A stretch of DNA of 36,392 nucleotides from an uncultured Planctomycetota bacterium. GTDB lineage: Bacteria > Planctomycetota > Planctomycetia > Pirellulales > Thermoguttaceae. The stretch covers positions 1 to 36,392 of the forward strand of contig CACXFR010000185.1 of NCBI GenBank assembly GCA_902766935.1, given 5' to 3'. A program made the position numbers and the translations under genes. Under the pieces are notes generated by a model. That model did not search any database. It was not told where the DNA came from and saw only the letters and a list, made by a program, of their open reading frames with translations. Below, in pieces: positions 27,390-35,235 of the stretch (its first letter is position 1; every line of letters starts with the position of its first letter).

Positions 27390-30300
27390 ACAGACTTTTC
27401 CGACTCCTGGTTATCTCGCGCCTCGCCCGGCACCGGAGAGAACTGGCGCTGATTCTCCTCGCCGTTTCGGCCGCGTCCTGTCTGGTGGTCTGGGTGATCG
27501 GCGGATATCACAATCTTTTTACCGAAGTCGTTCATACCGACAACCGCCCGCTCGGCCGTTACGATCTCGTTCTGGGGGCGGACCTCCCCTCCGGCGGAAC
27601 CGGACGCGGCCCCGGGGGCGGGTTCGGCGGCCCGCTCGCCAAGCGGGGAACGCCGCCCGGCGGCGGTGCGGAGTCTTCGCCCGGCCCCGGACGCGGCGAG
27701 AAACCCGAAGGAGCCGCCCGCAAACGGTTCGACCCGCTCGCCCCGGCGCGCGGCGCCGACGGAACCGTCGTTCTGGACCGTCTTCCGGAAGGGATTCCTC
27801 CCCACATGCGCAAACGGCTCCGCGCCGCCGACGTCGACGGGAGCGGAACCCTTTCGCGCGTCGAGGAGGAAACCCTCTACGACGAAGCGTTCGAACCGAA
27901 GGAAGAGGAACGGCAGGAAATGCCCGGCCGAACCGATCCGGCAGCGCGGGGGGGCGGAGGACGTCCAGGAAGCCGGAAAGTCGTCATCCCCGAAGAACTG
28001 ATCGCCGAACTTGAACAGGATCCGCAGGTTCGTTCCGTCGACCGCAATCGAAATCTGCGCGCTTTCGTCTACGGCGAAAAGAACGAATCGGACACCCCCA
28101 TCGGGGAACCGCCGGCGGCGGATCCCGCCGCGGCCGCGGAGACCGTACCCGAAGGGATCGACCCTTCGCTGCACCGCCGCGGTCTGGCGGCGTACCGGCA
28201 GCGGATGGGAACCCCGGCGGCGCTGGGCGACGCGTTCTTCGGAACCGACGCCGACGAGCCTCCCGCGGAACTGGAAGAGGGACGCTGGTTCGATCCCGCC
28301 CGTCCCGACGCCCGGGAAGCCGTCTTGGGAGAACAGGCGGCGAAGAAGTATAACGCCGCGGTCGGCGACCGGCTTCTGGTGCTGACCAAGACCGACGAAT
28401 ATCAGCTGAAAGTGGTCGGGATTCTGGACGACCGGCGCCTTACCGGCTTCTTCGTTCCGTCGGGCGCCGCCGATCAGATCGCGGGGACCCCTTCCGAAAT
28501 CAACGGCGCGGCGATCACCCTCGTTTCCGCCGGGAAGGAAGCGGAATTCGCGGCGCGCTGGAAGGAACGCCTGGAAAAGGAAGCGCCGGGGGCGCGCTTG
28601 AAAACGAACGCCGACGTCCGGCGGGAAGAGATCGAAAGACTCAGCGCCTCGTCGGCGTTCCGTCTGCAGTCGGTCACCGGAACCGTTCTGGCGATTCTCG
28701 CCTCGCTCATGATCGTGCAGGCGGCGCTTTCGATCGGCGTGGAAGGGCGCCGGCGCGAAATCGGCCTTCTGCGCGCGGTCGGCGTCCAACGGCGGCATAT
28801 CGCCCTTTCGCTCCTCTTCGAATCGTTCCTTCTGGCCCTTCCCGGCTGGCTCGGGGGGCTTCTGACCGGATGGCTGATTCTCTGTATTTCAAGCGGGAAA
28901 GCGTTTGAACTGAACGGAAGCGCGGTCGTTTTTTCGTTCTTCTGCGCGGTCGCCTGTTCGGTCTTCGCGGCGGTCGTGCCGATGGTAAGCGCCTGCCGCG
29001 TCCGCCCGCTCGAAGCCGTTTCGGCCGCGCGGGAAATTCCGGCGCGCCGCATTCGCCCCGCGGCGCGCCGCCTGATCCGCTTCGGTCTTCCCGCGGCGGC
29101 GGCGATCCTGATCGGCGCCGATCTTTTCCTCATTTACGGCGTTCACACAAACACGGCGCGGCGCGCCGCGCTCCATTCGGGAATCGGAGTCCTGGCGCTG
29201 GCGCTCGGAGTCCTCTGCCTGATCCCCTCGCTGGTCCGCCTTTCCGAAAAGATTCTCCTTCCGATTCTGGCGTCCCTTCTGCGGTTCGACCGCACCGTCT
29301 CGGCCAACGAACTTTCGGCGCACATCAAAAGGACCACCGCCGCCGCGGCGATGCTCGCGGTCGGCGGCGGCCTTTTTACGATGATGCAGGTCTGGGGTTA
29401 TTCGATGCTCGGTCCGTTTCTGCCGAACACGCAGATGCCCGACGCGTTCGCCGCGTTTCTGCCGGTCGGTCTGACCGAGGAAAACGTCGAACAGCTGCGC
29501 GCCGCCCCCTGGATCGAGCCGGGCGCCTTCGAACCGGTCGCCGTCGAACAGGCCGCGTTCGCTCCCGAGCCGGTTCCCAGCGGCCGGGGGGGCGAGTTCG
29601 CCAACGTCGTTCTCTTTGGGATGAACGTCGAGCGCGCCTTCGCCGGTCCCGCCCCCCTCGTCCGTCTCAAATTTCTGCAGGGGGATCCCGACAAGGCCTT
29701 CGCCGCGATGGAGTCGGGCCGCGGCGTCGTGGTGAACGACGCGCTCACGGTCGACTACGGGTTTAAGCTCGGCGACACGCTCAGACTCTGCGATCCGAAA
29801 CAGAACGCGCGGATTCTCGAGTACCCGATCGTCGGCGTCGTGGCGTTCAACGGATGGCAGTGGCTGTCGAAAACGAGCGGCGTACGCCGAAACTACGGCC
29901 GTTCGGGCGGAATCGTCTTCGCCTCGGACCGACTCGTCCGCGGCGACTACCGCCTGACCGACACCGGTTACTTCTGGTTTAATCTCAAAAAGGGAACCGA
30001 CGTCAGGGAGGTGGAGGCGGAACTCGACCGAATCGCCCGAAAGAACCTGGCCGAAACCGCCGCCGAAAAGGAGAGGGAACCGGACGCCGACCCGCCGCGC
30101 GGTCGGCGGCGGGAGCTTTCGGCGCCGGGAGGGGGTAACGCGGCGTACGCCAAGCTCACCACCCGGCAATCCCTTTCCGACTCGATTTCAAAGCGCGCCG
30201 ACGGGGTCATCTGGGGGTTGAGCACGATGCCGCTGGTGACCCTGGCGCTCATGTCGATCGCCCTGGTCGCGGTCAGCGTCAACTCGGTCCGCGCGCGGCG

Positions 30301-30604
30301 GCGCTCCTTCGGAATCCTCCGCGCCGTCGGAGTCGAACGGGGAAAAGTGACGCGGATGATTTTGGCCGAGGCGGTTCTCCTGGCGCTCTGCGGCGCGGCC
30401 GCTTCGCTCCTGTTCGGAATCGTCGCGGCCGCGGGCGCCCTGAAACTCGGTCAGTCGATGTTCGGAACCGCCGACCCGCCGCTGATTCTTCCGGCGAAAG
30501 GACTTTTGGCGGGTCTGGCGTTTTTGATCTTCCTGGCGGCGGCGTCCGCCGCCGTTCCCGCCGTGAAGATCGGGCGCGCCAAGCCGCTGGATCTCCTGCA
30601 GTAG
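27386..30604 (+). CDS. FtsX/MacB-type ABC permease with an EF-hand loop in its periplasmic domain
   Basis: 1072 aa, start overlapping the ATPase stop (ATGA). TM1 is at about 18-38. A large periplasmic domain (about 45-420) contains a Gly/Pro-rich stretch (68-110) and a canonical EF-hand loop, D149-V-D151-G-S153-G-T155-L-S157-R-V-E160, with acidic or oxygen ligands at positions 1, 3, 5, 7, 9 and 12. Then comes a first FtsX core (about 430-545; ASLMIVQAALSIGVEGRRRE, GLLRAVGVQRRHIAL). Further membrane helices lie around 555-690, followed by a second periplasmic domain (about 695-940). The second FtsX core fills the C-terminus (SFGILRAVGVERGKV). About ten membrane segments in all, compared with four in MacB, so this is the duplicated LolC-like/YbbP-like long form. 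Calcium-dependent behaviour is an inference. A bidirectional terminator follows. Confidence 0.9.
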   Translation: MNRLFRLLVISRLARHRRELALILLAVSAASCLVVWVIGGYHNLFTEVVHTDNRPLGRYDLVLGADLPSGGTGRGPGGGFGGPLAKRGTPPGGGAESSPGPGRGEKPEGAARKRFDPLAPARGADGTVVLDRLPEGIPPHMRKRLRAADVDGSGTLSRVEEETLYDEAFEPKEEERQEMPGRTDPAARGGGGRPGSRKVVIPEELIAELEQDPQVRSVDRNRNLRAFVYGEKNESDTPIGEPPAADPAAAAETVPEGIDPSLHRRGLAAYRQRMGTPAALGDAFFGTDADEPPAELEEGRWFDPARPDAREAVLGEQAAKKYNAAVGDRLLVLTKTDEYQLKVVGILDDRRLTGFFVPSGAADQIAGTPSEINGAAITLVSAGKEAEFAARWKERLEKEAPGARLKTNADVRREEIERLSASSAFRLQSVTGTVLAILASLMIVQAALSIGVEGRRREIGLLRAVGVQRRHIALSLLFESFLLALPGWLGGLLTGWLILCISSGKAFELNGSAVVFSFFCAVACSVFAAVVPMVSACRVRPLEAVSAAREIPARRIRPAARRLIRFGLPAAAAILIGADLFLIYGVHTNTARRAALHSGIGVLALALGVLCLIPSLVRLSEKILLPILASLLRFDRTVSANELSAHIKRTTAAAAMLAVGGGLFTMMQVWGYSMLGPFLPNTQMPDAFAAFLPVGLTEENVEQLRAAPWIEPGAFEPVAVEQAAFAPEPVPSGRGGEFANVVLFGMNVERAFAGPAPLVRLKFLQGDPDKAFAAMESGRGVVVNDALTVDYGFKLGDTLRLCDPKQNARILEYPIVGVVAFNGWQWLSKTSGVRRNYGRSGGIVFASDRLVRGDYRLTDTGYFWFNLKKGTDVREVEAELDRIARKNLAETAAEKEREPDADPPRGRRRELSAPGGGNAAYAKLTTRQSLSDSISKRADGVIWGLSTMPLVTLALMSIALVAVSVNSVRARRRSFGILRAVGVERGKVTRMILAEAVLLALCGAAASLLFGIVAAAGALKLGQSMFGTADPPLILPAKGLLAGLAFLIFLAAASAAVPAVKIGRAKPLDLLQ

Positions 30605-30618
30605 GGACCGCGTCACGT

Positions 30619-30658
30619 AAAGACCGCCGCGGCGTATTCCTGCGCGGCGGCGGTCTTT
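30619..30658. terminator. Bidirectional terminator between ABC permease and TPR genes
   Basis: Perfect 12-bp repeat AAAGACCGCCGC (30619-30630) / GCGGCGGTCTTT (30647-30658), 16-nt GC-rich loop, between two convergent 3' ends. Confidence 0.82.
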
Positions 30659-30677
30659 GTATATCTAAAAAGGCACA

Positions 30678-32033
30678 TTAATCTTCCGGCGTCTTTTCCG
30701 GTGCGGATTCTTCCGCCGACCCGCCGGTAAGTCTTTTGAGGAGGTTTTCGGCGTCGCGGCGTTTCGGAAAGAAAGACGGCTCGGCCAAGGCGCTGGTCAG
30801 AAGCTGGCGGGCCAGATCGTCCTCGCCGCGCGCCAACGCGATACACGCAAGATAGTAGGCGCTGGTCGGGGTCAGCCCGCCGCGGTCGAGAATCGGCAGA
30901 AGGATATCTTCGGCGCGGTCGACGTTCCCGCGGCGAAATTCGACCCAGGCGAGCGTCGCGGCGGCCTCGTCCGAACGGGGATTGCGGCGCCGGAGGCGGT
31001 CGGCCTTTTCAAACGCTTCGGTCAGAAGGGCGGTCGTCTCCTCTTCGGCCAGCGCGAGCGCCAGTCCGTTGATCACGTCGAAATCGTTCGGCGCCAAGCG
31101 GAGCGCCCGGCGGTAACCGGACGCGGCGTCCTCGAAGTCCCCTTCGGTGTAGGCCAGAAGCGCGTCCCACTTGAGCCGATCCAAACTCTCCTGCGGCATT
31201 CGCGCGGCCGTCGTGCGCGCCTCGTCGAGACGGCCGCGGCGGTAGAGCATCCGGGCGACGCGGGAAAGTTCGGAAAGGGAAAGCGCCTCGTCGCCATAAT
31301 GCTCGTCGAGAAGCCGCACCGCCCCTTCGGCGTCCCCCTTCTCTTCCAGAAGGGCCGCAGCTGTCAGCCATCCGGCGAAAAGAGAGGGATTCAGCTCTTT
31401 GGCGCGGGAAAGCGCTTTCAGCGCCTCGTCGTTTTTCTCCTGCCGCAGCAGAAGGTACCCCAGGCTCAGATACCCTTCGGCCCCTTCGGGGTTCAGGTCG
31501 ATATACTCGCGCATCTTCGACTCGGCCGCGGCGAAATCCCCCGCGCATTCCAGAGCCCGGGACGCGGTCGAAATCGACTCGCCGCGGAGAAAGGAAAGCC
31601 GGGGAGAATCTTTCCCGGCCTCGCTTTCGGCAAACGCCGCCAGAAGCGCGTCCGCCTTTTCGCGGAGAAGCCCCAGTTCGGCGAGGCGGTTCTCGTCGGC
31701 GGCGATTTCGGCCAGACGGTACCACGGTTCGGGATCACCGGACGCTTCGCGAACCGCGCGGTTCAGATAGGCGTGTGTGTCGGAAAGATTCCCCTGTTGT
31801 TTCGCCAGAAGGGCGACCGCCACGCCGGCGGGGGGAAACGACGGATTCTCTTTTTGCGCCGCGTCGAAAAGGCGGTAGGCGGCTTCGAGATCCCCCTGGC
31901 GGAAAAGCTCCGCCCCCTCGGCCCAGTTCGCCGCGCCCGCGATGGGGACGGACTCGTCGCCGCGCGCCGGGACAAAAAAGAGGCCCGCACCGAGAAGGAA
32001 AAGGAAAATCCGCAGCAGGAACGTCTGTCTCAT
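30678..32033 (-). CDS. Secreted TPR-repeat protein
   Basis: 451 aa from ATG 32033, preferred because AAAGG is 8 nt upstream and a signal peptide starts there (RQTFLLRIFLFLLGAGLFFVPARG). Start codons 33-36 nt further upstream (ATG 32066, TTG 32069) lack a ribosome site. The rest is a solenoid of tetratricopeptide repeats, with typical helical pairs: NWAEGAELFRQGDLEAAYRL, PAGVAVALLAKQQGNLSDTH, AEGYLSLGYLLLRQEKNDEA and SAYYLACIALARGEDDLARQ. At least eight or nine repeats are recognisable between about 35 and 435; the C-terminal tail is acidic (SAEESAPEKTPED). Acts outside the cytoplasm as a protein-interaction scaffold; the partner is unknown. It begins 48 nt after the ilvB stop on the same strand and is probably co-transcribed with it, an unusual combination. 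Confidence 0.85.
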   Translation of the reverse strand: MRQTFLLRIFLFLLGAGLFFVPARGDESVPIAGAANWAEGAELFRQGDLEAAYRLFDAAQKENPSFPPAGVAVALLAKQQGNLSDTHAYLNRAVREASGDPEPWYRLAEIAADENRLAELGLLREKADALLAAFAESEAGKDSPRLSFLRGESISTASRALECAGDFAAAESKMREYIDLNPEGAEGYLSLGYLLLRQEKNDEALKALSRAKELNPSLFAGWLTAAALLEEKGDAEGAVRLLDEHYGDEALSLSELSRVARMLYRRGRLDEARTTAARMPQESLDRLKWDALLAYTEGDFEDAASGYRRALRLAPNDFDVINGLALALAEEETTALLTEAFEKADRLRRRNPRSDEAAATLAWVEFRRGNVDRAEDILLPILDRGGLTPTSAYYLACIALARGEDDLARQLLTSALAEPSFFPKRRDAENLLKRLTGGSAEESAPEKTPED

Positions 32034-32081
32034 CGGAAAACCTTTGTCGGGCGCGGGCGTCGGCATCAAATCAAAGGGAAG

Positions 32082-33887
32082 CTATTTCTCTTCGTTGAAA
32101 TTCTTGTAGATCACGTCGGCCACGGTGCAGCCGCCGGGAATGAACGGAAGGACATGCTCGCCGTACGGTGAGTTCACCTCAAGAAGGAAAGGCCCCTTCG
32201 AATTGAGCATGGCGTCGAGCGCGCCGGCGAACTCGTCGCGGCGGGTGACCGACGCGGCCTGCCAGCCGTAGCCGCGCGCGATCATCGGATAGTCGGGATA
32301 GCGGTGTTTCGGCGAGATGCCGTCCCCTCCCCCCGTCGCTTCGGGATCGGTCACGCGGCCCAGATAGGTGTTTCCGCGGTTCGACTTGTAGAAGACGTCT
32401 TCCCACTGCATCACGTTGCCGAGGAACTGGTTGTTCATCACCATCAGTTTGACCGGAATATTCTCGGTAATGCAGGTCGCCATCTCCTGAATGTTCATCT
32501 GGAGCGAGCCGTCCCCCTCGATGGCGACGACCAGCGCGTCGGGATGCGCCACTTTGGCGCCGATCGCCGCGGGCAGACCGAACCCCATCGTTCCGAGCCC
32601 GCAGCTCGAAAGCCAGGTGCGGGGGCGGCTGAAATGGTAGAAGAGGGTAGTCCAGAGCTGATGCTGGCCGACCCCGGTGGCGATATACGTCTCGCGGTCT
32701 TGGGTCGCTTTGCTCAGCTCCGAAATCGCGTATTGCACCAGGATGTGGTCCGCATCGTCGCGGAAACAGACCGGATATTTCTTTTCCCACTCGGCGATCT
32801 TTTCGTGCCAGGGGGAAAGATCGGCGTGCTGATACGAGGCGAGTTTTTTATTGAGTGCCTTGAGGAAAAGTCCGGCGTCGGCGAAAACCGCCTGATGAAC
32901 CTTTTTCACCTTTCCGAATTCGGAGGGGTCGATGTCGACGTGAATGATGTGCGCTCCCTTGGCGAACTGCGACACGTTGCCGACCACGCGGTCGCTGAAC
33001 CGGGTGCCGATCGCCAGCAGCAGGTCGCTTTCGCGCACCGCGCAGTTGGCGTAGACCGTCCCGTGCATTCCGAGCATCCCGATCGACAGACGATGATCTC
33101 GCGGAAAGGCCGCCAGGGCGGGCATCGAGGTTGCCACGGGAATGTCGGTCTGTTCGGCCAGCTTGAGAAGCTCGGCCGACGCGCCGGACATCATCACTCC
33201 GCCGCCGGCGAATATCACCGGGCGCCTCGCCCTTCGGATCGCCTCGGCGACACTGCTCACCTCGTCGGCTTTCACCTTCGGCGGAAGGGGATCGTATCCG
33301 GGCAGATCCGGCTTGGCGTTAAAATCGGGATAGCACTGGCCGACCTGGACATCCTTCGGAATATCGATCAGAACCGGGCCGGGACGCCCCGTGGTGGCGA
33401 CCAGAATCGCCTCATTGACGATTCGTGTGACATCGTTGACATCGGTCAGCAGATAGTGGTGTTTGGTGATGCTCCGGCAGACCTCGGTCATCGGGGTCTC
33501 CTGGAATCCGTCCGAACCGATGACGCCGGTGCCGACCTGACCGGTTATGATAAGGAGCGGAACCGAGTCGAGTTTCGCATCGTCGATGCTGGTGATCAGA
33601 TTGGTCGCGCCCGGCCCGCTGGTCGTCATGCAGACGCCGAGTTTGCCGGTACTCCGGGCATACCCCTGTGCGGCGAACCCGCCCCCCTGCTCATGCCGGG
33701 GGAGGACCACGCGGAGCTGGTCGCGGTAACGGCTCATCGCCTGATGAAGCGGGATGGACGCTCCGCCGGGATAGGCGAAAATGATGTCGATCCCGTTATG
33801 GATTAACGCCCGGACCAGGATTTCGGCGCCGGTCATCATACGTTCTTCGGCCTGGGTCGATTCAGACGCGTTTTTTTTCTTTGTCAC
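32082..33887 (-). CDS. ilvB: Acetolactate synthase, catalytic (large) subunit
   Basis: 601 aa beginning with GTG at 33887, supported by AGGAG 8 nt upstream. Condenses two pyruvates (or pyruvate and 2-oxobutyrate) in valine, leucine and isoleucine synthesis, using thiamine diphosphate, Mg2+ and FAD. The activating Glu is E66 (LPRHEQGGGFAAQGYAR). Other family motifs are YPGGASIPLHQA, TTSGPGATNLITSIDDAKLDSVP, GRPGPVLIDIPKDVQ, IGTRFSDRVVGN, and the diphosphate site GDGSLQMNIQEMAT with NNQFLGNVMQWEDVFY. The full-length biosynthetic form is complete. The small regulatory subunit ilvN, often directly downstream, is missing here; a TPR protein gene takes that place. A promoter with two overlapping TATAAT boxes lies at 33947-33974. 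Confidence 0.95.
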   Translation of the reverse strand: MTKKKNASESTQAEERMMTGAEILVRALIHNGIDIIFAYPGGASIPLHQAMSRYRDQLRVVLPRHEQGGGFAAQGYARSTGKLGVCMTTSGPGATNLITSIDDAKLDSVPLLIITGQVGTGVIGSDGFQETPMTEVCRSITKHHYLLTDVNDVTRIVNEAILVATTGRPGPVLIDIPKDVQVGQCYPDFNAKPDLPGYDPLPPKVKADEVSSVAEAIRRARRPVIFAGGGVMMSGASAELLKLAEQTDIPVATSMPALAAFPRDHRLSIGMLGMHGTVYANCAVRESDLLLAIGTRFSDRVVGNVSQFAKGAHIIHVDIDPSEFGKVKKVHQAVFADAGLFLKALNKKLASYQHADLSPWHEKIAEWEKKYPVCFRDDADHILVQYAISELSKATQDRETYIATGVGQHQLWTTLFYHFSRPRTWLSSCGLGTMGFGLPAAIGAKVAHPDALVVAIEGDGSLQMNIQEMATCITENIPVKLMVMNNQFLGNVMQWEDVFYKSNRGNTYLGRVTDPEATGGGDGISPKHRYPDYPMIARGYGWQAASVTRRDEFAGALDAMLNSKGPFLLEVNSPYGEHVLPFIPGGCTVADVIYKNFNEEK

Positions 33888-33946
33888 TTCAAAAACTCCT
33901 GAGGTTTTCGGAATGGATTTCGTCGGAACGCCGACTCTAACGCCCG

Positions 33947-33974
33947 ATTATATTATAATCCGCCGCATTGAAAA
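33947..33974 (-). promoter_or_regulatory. ilvB promoter
   Basis: On the minus strand: TTTTCA (plus 33969-33974), 16-nt spacer, TATAAT (plus 33947-33952), with a second TATAAT overlapping at 33952-33957. A 7-bp inverted repeat CCGCATT/AATGCGG (33963-33969/33977-33983) covers the -35. It could be an operator, or a weak end structure for the HAD gene just upstream. I saw no leader peptide rich in Val/Leu/Ile in the 60 nt before the start. Confidence 0.6.
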
Positions 33975-33984
33975 GGAATGCGGT

Positions 33985-34650
33985 TTAAAAGAGAGCTAAT
34001 ATCCGCTCGGCCGAAAGATCATCGAACGAGTCGACCAAAAGATCGACCCCGTCGTACTCTTCCGGCTCATGCCCGCCGGAAAAGAAGCCGACGATCTTCA
34101 TCCCCGCCGCGCGCGCGGCCGCCACGCCGCTGGCCGAATCGTCGATCGCGACACACCGATTCGGGGGAAGACCCATCTTTCGGGCGCAGGCCAGAAAAAT
34201 GTCGGGGGCGGGTTTCGCCTGCGGAACGTCGGTTCCCGAAACGACCCCTTTCAGACAGGGGAGGATCCCGAGCCGCGCGACGACGAAATCGACGTTGACC
34301 GCCGGACCCGACGAACCGACCGAAAGGGGAAATCCGCGCCGCGCCAGTCCGCGCACGAAGTCGACCGCCCCCGGCATCGCCGGAAAATTCTCCTCGGCCA
34401 TCTCGCGGTAGATCGTCTCTTTCCGCTCGGCCATTTTCTGAACTTCGCCGTCGGTCAGGGGACGCCCCCAGTGGTTGGCCAGGATCGCGTCGGAACGCTG
34501 TCCGAACGTCTCCTGAAAGAGCCGCGGAGTAAAGTCGAAGCCGTCCTCTTTCCCGAGAATCCGCCAGCTTTCGAGGTGGGCGGGATTGCTGTCCATCAGA
34601 ACGCCGTCAATATCGAAGATCACGCCGGGGAGTGTATCACGCTCGGTCAT
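33985..34650 (-). CDS. HAD-superfamily phosphatase / beta-phosphoglucomutase-like
   Basis: 221 aa from ATG 34650; the frame is open upstream into the RNA locus but those residues look non-coding. HAD motif I is FDIDGVLMDS (nucleophile D13, acid D15), motif II SVGSSGPA, motif III Lys in QAKPAPDIF, and motif IV AIDDSASGV. The helical cap between motifs I and II (about 20-85) is of the C1 type seen in beta-phosphoglucomutases and phosphoglycolate phosphatases. Probable substrate is a small sugar phosphate, unassigned. It lies 63 nt downstream of the structured RNA on the same strand and may be transcribed by read-through from the RNA promoter. The ribosome site is weak (CCCCAGCG before the ATG). 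Confidence 0.85.
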   Translation of the reverse strand: MTERDTLPGVIFDIDGVLMDSNPAHLESWRILGKEDGFDFTPRLFQETFGQRSDAILANHWGRPLTDGEVQKMAERKETIYREMAEENFPAMPGAVDFVRGLARRGFPLSVGSSGPAVNVDFVVARLGILPCLKGVVSGTDVPQAKPAPDIFLACARKMGLPPNRCVAIDDSASGVAAARAAGMKIVGFFSGGHEPEEYDGVDLLVDSFDDLSAERILALF

Positions 34651-34713
34651 CGCTGGGGAAACACGGAAACGGGTAAAACAAACGCCCCTCCATGCAAAAG
34701 CGTGAAGAGGCAT

Positions 34714-34921
34714 AAAAAAACCTTGAGAGGGAGATACATGCCCAACAAACAATTTTGGGAGCCCGCAAGGCAAGGGGGCGCGTGCAACAGTAGCGATGTG
34801 ATCGCCGAGCACCGAGGTGTCATCGACGCTATACAGTACTACGCTGATAGACCCAGCACCCATCGGGCACATGTAACGACTCCCCCGGATGTGATCCGCG
34901 GGCATGCACTCCTCTCAAGGT
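34714..34921 (-). ncRNA. Structured ncRNA of about 208 nt, 6S-RNA-like candidate
   Basis: The minus-strand transcript would start at about 34921, seven bases after a strong -10, and end in a run of seven U (plus 34714-34720). Its two ends pair perfectly: CCUUGAGAGG (plus 34911-34920) with CCUCUCAAGG (plus 34721-34730). After a small internal loop there is a second 7-bp stem, CAUGCCC/GGGCAUG. The interior can fold as a long imperfect rod (for example GGGGG with CCCCC). Two short hairpins share the sequence GAUCACAUC (plus 34886-34898 and 34793-34805). Size, closed terminal stem, rod shape and own promoter fit 6S RNA, the RNA-polymerase mimic. I found no SRP RNA tetraloop motif and no tRNA-like 3' end of tmRNA. 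A new sRNA family is the alternative. Confidence 0.55.
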
Positions 34922-34927
34922 GATTCT

Positions 34928-34956
34928 ATTCTACCACGATCTTTTTGCCTTGACAA
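34928..34956 (-). promoter_or_regulatory. Promoter of the structured RNA
   Basis: On the minus strand: TTGTCA (plus 34951-34956), 17-nt spacer, TAGAAT (plus 34928-34933), with a second TAGAAT overlapping at 34923-34928. The expected start at 34921 is one base before the 5' arm of the terminal stem. Confidence 0.75.
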
Positions 34957-35044
34957 TCAGGCATCGGAAAAAAATCCGTAAAAAACGGTTTTTCCTTTTC
35001 GGAGCCGAAGGCACGGTCCGGTTGTAGCGGCTTAAAAAGGAAGA

Positions 35045-35131
35045 AACTTGAGCGAAAAACAAGATTTTTCGCAAATTTCCTCAAGTTCCGCGTAATGAGG
35101 AGTAAAGGAACCCCCTCCGAAAGGGGTTTTT
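35045..35131 (+). promoter_or_regulatory. Structured segment with terminator, upstream of the YTV protein gene
   Basis: Nested hairpin: AACTTGAG (35045-35052) / CTCAAGTT (35080-35087) encloses GCGAAAAA (35052-35059) / TTTTTCGC (35065-35072). It is followed by a terminator-like hairpin AACCCC/GGGGTT (35109-35126) and T-run to 35131. Competing pairings exist: CCTCA near 35079 with TGAGG at 35096-35100, and GTTCC (35085-35089) with GGAAC (35107-35111). This could be an sRNA 3' part or an attenuator. No good plus-strand promoter was found for it. Confidence 0.35.
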
Positions 35132-35206
35132 CGGGGGATAATCGTTAAAGTTTGCCGAAATTAACATGAAAATCTTGGGAAAATTGCTCTTCCTCAGATT
35201 TTTTCT

Positions 35207-35235
35207 TTGGTTTCTGACGGTTGCTCGGATAAAAT
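35207..35235 (+). promoter_or_regulatory. Candidate promoter of the YTV protein gene
   Basis: TTGGTT (35207-35212), 17-nt spacer, TAAAAT (35230-35235), about 90 nt before the ATG at 35326. Only the TTG of the -35 agrees with consensus. Confidence 0.4.

Noticed and set aside
34651-34905. N-terminal extension of the HAD gene into the RNA locus
   Set aside because: The added residues have no HAD similarity, and the DNA is better explained by a promoter, a closed stem and a U-run. The ATG at 34650 gives the normal HAD length.
34714-34921. SRP RNA, tmRNA or RNase P RNA as identity of the structured RNA
   Set aside because: No SRP domain IV loop (GGAAG...AGCA), no tRNA-like end or tag frame, and too short with no RNase P core motifs.
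34970-34993. Hairpin CCGT/ACGG with A- and T-runs
   Set aside because: The stem is only four GC-containing pairs flanked by A/T runs; it could be a weak bidirectional terminator but the support is too thin to annotate.
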